From Armillaria gallica (Eukaryota; Basidiomycota; Agaricomycetes; Agaricales; Physalacriaceae), in the NCBI GenBank assembly GCA_037576215.1, contig JBANDB010000017.1, forward strand, positions 1,240,001-1,304,000: 64,000 nucleotides of DNA, given 5' to 3'. Positions 58,402-64,000 of the stretch are shown here, in pieces. Both the position numbers and the translations under genes were made by a program. Position 1 is the first letter of the stretch. Each line of letters starts with the position of its first letter. Under the pieces are notes generated by a model that made no database searches, was not told the DNA's origin, and saw nothing but the letters and a program-made list of their open reading frames with translations.

Positions 58402-58974
58402 TTACGTGTCAGACAGAGACGAATGTTGTACACCACATACCGGACGTTGCGAAACTTCATTGTCTGCCTTGAGTTGGGGGAGCGAAAGGAAGAGTGTCTT
58501 GTTGGCCACAGGATATTTGAGAGCAGCGAAGGCGGCCGGGAAAATGGTACCGTGACGCGCAGTGGGGATGTAGCACCCGGGTTCGCATTTCATTATGGCG
58601 GTAACAAGGTGGGGGAACCAAGGCAGCGACTCTATCTTCGGTTCCGGCAGTCTTAAGCGGAGGTCGAATGTCAGGGTCGGGTTTCTGGGTTTCTGACGGT
58701 GCACCTGTGATGCATCTTGCCTTGTGAAGTGGAAAATCAGTACTGAACTAATAATGATAGGCCAGAACTTTGACGTACAAGGCGTAAGGGCCAAGCGATG
58801 AAAAGGGGCACCTATGTAGTACCCCAGCAGTGCGGGCATGCCAAATTTTCTTAACAAGATGATAAGAGTCAAAGTGGCCTTTCGCGCCGTCTTCGTTGGA
58901 TGATTGCCGCCTGTGAATATAGAATATCTCAAGACTCGCAATGCGCAATAATCTAGGGAGCCTGTGACGCGCAT
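58402..58974 (-). CDS. Orphan open frame, 190 aa, doubtful
   Basis: An ATG-initiated frame just upstream of the F-box gene on the same strand. It contains one hydrophobic segment (FWPIIISSVLIFHF) and a Pro/Leu-rich middle (PTLTFDLRLRLPEPKIESLP), with no domain I recognise. It ends 10 bases before the largest reading of the F-box gene, so it could be a chance frame over that gene's promoter, or an upstream exon of an unmodelled gene. Kept only because of its length. Confidence 0.25.
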   Translation of the reverse strand: MRVTGSLDYCALRVLRYSIFTGGNHPTKTARKATLTLIILLRKFGMPALLGYYIGAPFHRLALTPCTSKFWPIIISSVLIFHFTRQDASQVHRQKPRNPTLTFDLRLRLPEPKIESLPWFPHLVTAIMKCEPGCYIPTARHGTIFPAAFAALKYPVANKTLFLSLPQLKADNEVSQRPVCGVQHSSLSDT

Positions 58975-60447
58975 CTGCTTGTACTCTTCAAGTAGGGAGA
59001 CTTGTTAGGCTGAGGACACTTGAACGAATACGACAGTCACGATGTACTGCAGATGAATCTTGAGATTGTTTCTTCCTTCGTAGCACTATTTCTGTTTATT
59101 GACAGGAAACAGTCGAGTCTACCAGAAGCCAGACCATGAACGTTGGCAAAATAGAACAAATAGAACAAGTCGAACTTTCGAACACGTACCTAGTATAGTG
59201 GTAAGTACTTAACCAAACTGAGACCTGAGGATCTTCGGTTAACGCCCAGGCCACCAACAGGTACACCATAAAAATAGGTTGTTGGTGGTTGTGGAACCAT
59301 CTCGCTGGGTCGAGGAGGGGAAAGGGGGGGTGGATAGTTGATGATAGTCGCCGGACAACCAACGTCTGGTAAATTGAATGAACCCTGCCCTCAACTTCAC
59401 GTGGCCACGGAGGTACCGGGCCGAAGGTTCAACACAAGACTGCCAATCAAACAGGATAGACTTACCTTACAGTCCTCCATTTTGGATAGCGCGTACTTAC
59501 AAAAGAGTTGCTCATGGGGCCTGTGAGAATATCTGCTCATAGAGTCGTTGATCTATACGCGAGCCGGCGCTTACTTTGACCTCGGCCGTTACTCGTGGAA
59601 AAAAAGGGGGGTACCCTGCTTTTTGGACATTGGATCTAGGAAATCTTTGATTACTGTGCTGCGAGGTCATCTACGGGGTCTAAATGTGTATGTTTCGCGG
59701 AAGATAAGTTCATGGAAAACAGGTGCGCGGATGCTGCTCCAGATTTCTTGTTCAACTTCAAGCTAGCACAATAGAAGATTGCTGACCATGTCATCTGAAG
59801 CCAGTTAAGAAGATTCCTGCGGTTCTTTGCGTCAAGCAAAATGAGGTGGCCGTCGTCCCCGGTCAAGTCTGCCGGCCCATACCAAACTCTTTGCAGTTCC
59901 TCTTTGATGGACAAGGGCAAGAGTTCGAGAACGGCATCTTGTGCTGGTCATCTTCGTGGCTAACTGCCCTTTGGACAGCTTGGGCAGCGTGTCTGAGCCA
60001 CCTAGTTTGTCTTTAGCTCCGTCCTGGTGCTATTATAGCCAACTCTGCTCAGGATAGATTTCTCTAGTTATCTTATCACGCCAGAGTGTTCAAGATCTGA
60101 CATACTCATCCTATAATTGGATGCTGCTGTACTCCAGATACCGTATATTATCGACACAACGGGAAAGCTGCGCCTACACAGACCAAAATCTAACCGTCCT
60201 GATTTTGTGGGGTTCGATGTCGCTGGAGAGACTCAGCGCCCAGCTACTCAGGAGTGAACTGAACAAACAGTGGTGCTGGCAGTCGACGACAAAGCTGTTT
60301 GTCAAGGTGGACTTATTTCCTCTCTCGGCCCCTCCATATGGTGCGGGTCTTGAATTAGCATAACTGGCCTGTACAAATACCGTGCGTCATATTGTTCTCT
60401 TTTTCACTCCTGCTTGTAAACATCTGCTTAGCATCGTTCCCCAAATG
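58975..60447. other. Gene-poor stretch, no supportable gene
   Basis: A minus frame at 59651-59920 (ELLPLSIKEELQRVWYGPAD, then LILLDAKNRRNLLNWLQMTW) has protein-like composition but no recognised family and no matching neighbouring exons; it may be a relic. Other frames are short and unsupported. Confidence 0.4.
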
Positions 60448-61303
60448 TCACGTATTAGATCAAAGGATCTTCCCCTTGAGTTCATTGACGAACTGGGACC
60501 GTGTCTACAGAAGGATTTCTTTTCATCATCCTCTGTCAGCCGTGCCTTTCACCCCCGAATCCGGACCCACGTAGATATGTCTGCATTGGAAATGCCGAAC
60601 GCCGTACAATTATTCTGCGAGCTTCTTGGATTGTCTTCGCATCTCTCTAGATCAGCAAGCATACCAGGGAACCTTCCCTTTCGTGTATCATCCTAGCGCT
60701 GGCTAACCTAATGATTTATATGGCGGTCGGCCGCATTTATTTCACGGCCGTGGGACCTCAGCCCCTTCCTCCTTATCTTTCTGTCTATCTGTCCCGTCGT
60801 TCTCGATGAATTTGTGTTCAAAGACCTCGCTCAATCATCCTCCTTCATGGACATCTTTCTGCCGTGCAGAACATAAAGAACGACCCATCTACTGCTTGGA
60901 AAAGGATCCCAACCGCTTCATCATATCCCCGCGAGCAAAAGTAATTCGGTCCGTCGCCGTCAACGCTATGTACTGGTATCATTCCCCCACCATCATCAGC
61001 TTCGTATGTGCCAGCAGCCGGGATCAAATCCGCTTTCTAATTTGCCTGGGAGCAATGGAGGCAGAGCATTTCAAAATCATAGCCAGTTCTCCTCCCTTGC
61101 AGCGGCTCTCGGTGTTTCATCGCCACCCCTGTACGTCTGGTCATTCGTTCTTAACATTAGTATGCTCACAATCTGTGACTCCAGGTCGTCCCCTTATCAC
61201 TCCATCAGGTAAAATTCTTATCCGATTGGATTCAGAGTTCCTGATGCACAATCGGCTGTCTACTGACCGGCGGTGGAAAAGTAAGCCCCCTTATTCGTAT
61301 TAG
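60448..61303 (+). pseudogene. Decayed F-box/LRR-like gene
   Basis: The start reads MSRIRSKDLPLEFIDELGPC then SSSVSRAFHPRIRTHVDMSA, a clear F-box beginning like those of the two-exon subfamily. After a frame shift and stops, VLDEFVFKDLAQSSSFMDIF (about 60798-60857) matches LDEVIFRDIIQFSGFMDTF of paralogues A and B, and further fragments follow (YPRASKSNSVR, PPLQRLSVFHRH). Large internal parts are missing and no intron set restores one frame. It is a relic of the same family. Confidence 0.65.
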
Positions 61304-64000
61304 TTCCTTCGGCTAAAGAGTAAACAGGCGCCTTGGATACTAAATCTGGGCCGCTGTAGTCAATGCGACCTTTCTGTGTCCTCAAGGCCTCAAGCCTGAT
61401 GGAACTGCTACGTTCATTCAGATTAATGCGTCATAGGTCGGTCGGGCTCAAGGCTTTGAAGGCACACCAGCAACGACCCCGGGGCTAACAGAGGCCAGGT
61501 TTCCATTGAGGTGGAAAATGATGGTGCTTCGATCGTAAACGCAACAGTCGTAATTTCTATAGGACACGTATGTATTTCTCTTTATATTATTTCGTGATAT
61601 GAGTCTCATGTTCGAATATGAAGCACAGTGGAGCGACGCCTTGGTAGCGAACTGGGAAACCTTCGTAGAAATTTCGTCCAGTGCAATGCCCCCGCCTTGG
61701 CGACAGCATCATCAAGGTCCAAGGATCGCGGCTATCGGAGGTTGTTCCAGGCAAGGGCAGCATAAGCACTAGGTTTGTCCTCGATTCAAGTGCCGCTGGA
61801 AAATATTGAAGTACCTGGTTTCGGTGTCGGTGAGTTTGATCCGCTGTTCGCAGTTCAGGACCTCAAGTGATGTCGGTAATCACAGAGGATCTGCAACCGA
61901 GGTGTTCTGTCCCTTGCTATTGTCGTCCGGCCTTTTCATTGGTGCTGACCGTCGGGAGATGCCCTGTGCGAAGACCGCAAGAAACTTCGATTAGGACTGA
62001 TCACATGCACCGTCCATTTGCCTTGGCTCTGAAATAGACTCACATCAGAGGCCGCTGTACCGGGAGCTCTGTAACCAAGATAGGATTTTTCAATGCTACG
62101 GATGCCCGAACCCCCAGGCCTCAGAACTCAGCTTCGGGGTATGCATCAGAAGAGAACCGCCCGACATAACTATCCTTGACGAGCGATAAGCGGGCTACAT
62201 GAGGATCCGTATTACTCGCGTGAGGTGCTGCCTCTTTTCAACCTTAAAACCCGATTCTGATAGTTCATTTGCCATGCAGGGGTGTTTTTCAATCACTGGG
62301 TCATAAACTCTCTGATATAATGAGTATAAACGACATCAAAATACGCAAAAACCACCTAGTTGGATCTCAAGGCGGCCGAACGCTTTTCGGCCAACGAGAG
62401 GGCTTTATTGTTCAGCGGTGCCACAACGTCGCTGGGATTCTCGTGTCCCCGCCTGCATTTTTATCCTGTAAAATCATATTCATCCTTCGATCGTTTCTAT
62501 CTCCCCAACAGACATACAATGGCTGACCGAAGAAGGAGCAGCGACAGACTTGGACGACGCGGGCCCTTCCGCACTGGTTGTGAATACTTGAGATCTTCTT
62601 CTGGAACTGTCGTTATTCGGTGGAACAGCTGTGTACAGCAGTCGGGGGGAATGACCGTGCCCGAGTTAGCATTTCATGACCAGTGTATGTACCCAATTCC
62701 TTTTGGTTTGAACACTGTTTCACCCGTTCTGACAGTGTATTCTGACGATTGGCCAGAGTGTAGTGTTGAACGCAATGTGGTGGAAGAGATCTGTATCTCG
62801 CATTATTTCTTGGCTTTGTGATCTTTTGTCTGGGAATGGTTGCTTCAGCCACATCCACAAAGTTGCAGCGGAGTTTCACCGCCACTTCCTGCCACAAACC
62901 AAAGTCCGCCCGCCTTTGGAAATCATGCGTCTCATCGCAACGAAAGCCACGTCGATATGGAGGTCCCACTTAGCCCTCATCGTGCGTTGCCTCCAATTTG
63001 GGTCCAGGCGTATAAGCCGGAGTCAGCCCAACATGAAACAAGCTTTTACGAGAGTATTTTCTAGACACGCTCGTTATGGGAGCGGCATGGGCGCTACCTG
63101 TAGGTAAACGCGTGGCTTCTGAACACCCGTCGTTATCGATCTGACCACAACAAACAGGGCATTTGATTCGGGTCATTTTTCTGTGCTATCCAAACGTCTG
63201 AGGCCTTTCATGAAACCCCGACAGACAGTACCCGCCATATCTAGTGCTAGGACGACAATACGGAGAAGATTACACCACTGTCATCTGTAACTGCGGAGTG
63301 CTATGTGCAAGGGATCATGCAATCTCGGGGAGGGCTTCGACTGAAGCCGATAAGAATGGCGAAAATGTGCTCCAGCTAGGAAGAGAAACATTACCCAAGG
63401 CATGGCGTTGCATCTCTGGTTCAGGGGAAATCACTCGAAAACAGCGACGACAAGGCAGTACCATAGGCGTGGTTTACTCACGCCAAACTAGAGATATAAT
63501 TGCGATCGGAAATTCCGCGCGGAACACTCCGATAACAATGGCGGTGACCGCAGCGACCATTTTCTTTTCTCGAGGTCTCATTATTGCCTGAACTGTCCAT
63601 CCTGTCTTCTGTACGCCCGTGCTGCATGCTTTGAGCGCTACACCCTTGTCTCATGATGGCAATTCGCGATCCCGGAACTACAAAATGATATTCGTGGGTT
63701 TCTAAGGGCCGGCATCTGTCCCCTTGGTGTTCCTTGCAGCGTTCGACGTGGCGCGTCGGGTAGCTCATATATAATTTCCAATGCAATGCCGACTAAAGCG
63801 ACGGCACATTACACACTCCAATTCCTTCCCTCTTCGCTGCTCTGCTGTTTCATCCATTACTTTCATCCTCGCAGTACATTAAAATAAACAGAAGCGCAGT
63901 GACCTTCTTTACCCTCGTGGATTAGGCTTCGATGTCGGATTTATAGACAAACGATGTCGGGATCCCTAGCTCAATTTACGCTGAAGCGCCACCCATGAGG
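61304..64000. other. Gene-poor right end, no supportable gene
   Basis: Many short frames occur on both strands (62269-63107 plus; 62613-62969 minus; 63244-63591 plus; 63478-63786 minus), with none showing a domain, codon pattern or consistent splicing. Near 63767 a TATATAAT box is followed by a pyrimidine-rich run (63810-63870), which could be the promoter of a plus-strand gene that begins beyond or just at the window edge. Confidence 0.45.

Overview
The window is nuclear DNA from a filamentous basidiomycete, most likely an Agaricomycete (mushroom-forming, wood- or litter-decaying). Three things point there: nearly every gene is split by 45-70 bp GT-AG introns; F-box/LRR-like genes are expanded; and there is a secreted class II heme peroxidase, a family tied to lignin decay in this class. 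I see no rRNA, tRNA or CRISPR array and no intact autonomous transposon. I cannot name the species from sequence alone.

Layout. 1-6.6 kb: sparse accessory DNA with a small secreted ORF, a single-pass cell-surface protein (2556-3544), an uncharacterised gene (5175-6591) and a scrambled partial copy of that gene (1609-2272). 7.4-26.5 kb: mostly conserved housekeeping genes: SF3B2/CUS1 (splicing), a divergent SLC25-like carrier, two coiled-coil proteins, an F-box protein, a TFIIIC WD40 subunit (TFC6-like) and the ribosome-collision E3 ligase HEL2/ZNF598. 27.9-34.9 kb: a monocarboxylate-type MFS transporter, a 13-exon class II peroxidase, a P450 relic and an SDR oxidoreductase. 35-61 kb: an F-box-rich stretch (six apparently intact genes and one decayed copy) interleaved with NTA1, ADE12, COX16, an HNH-like protein, an Ala-rich orphan, a medium-chain dehydrogenase and a Mug190-type SMP/C2 lipid-transfer protein. 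61-64 kb: no supportable gene.

How the genes relate. There is no biosynthetic operon-like cluster. Core genes share short divergent promoters: coiled-coil/TFC6, NTA1/F-box and ADE12/COX16. HEL2, NTA1 and the F-box genes all belong to ubiquitin-linked proteolysis, but side by side they look like chance plus local F-box amplification. Four F-box genes share one intron position near the end of the LRR-like part, and two of them form an inverted duplicate pair with similar upstream DNA, so this is an actively duplicating and decaying family.

The best candidates for follow-up are the peroxidase, whose Mn(II)-site carboxylates appear as Glu/Asp/Glu instead of the usual Glu/Glu/Asp, a 207 bp MITE-like element upstream of an F-box gene, and the HNH-like gene with a decayed copy 13 kb away. 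I did not find a clearly new multi-gene system.
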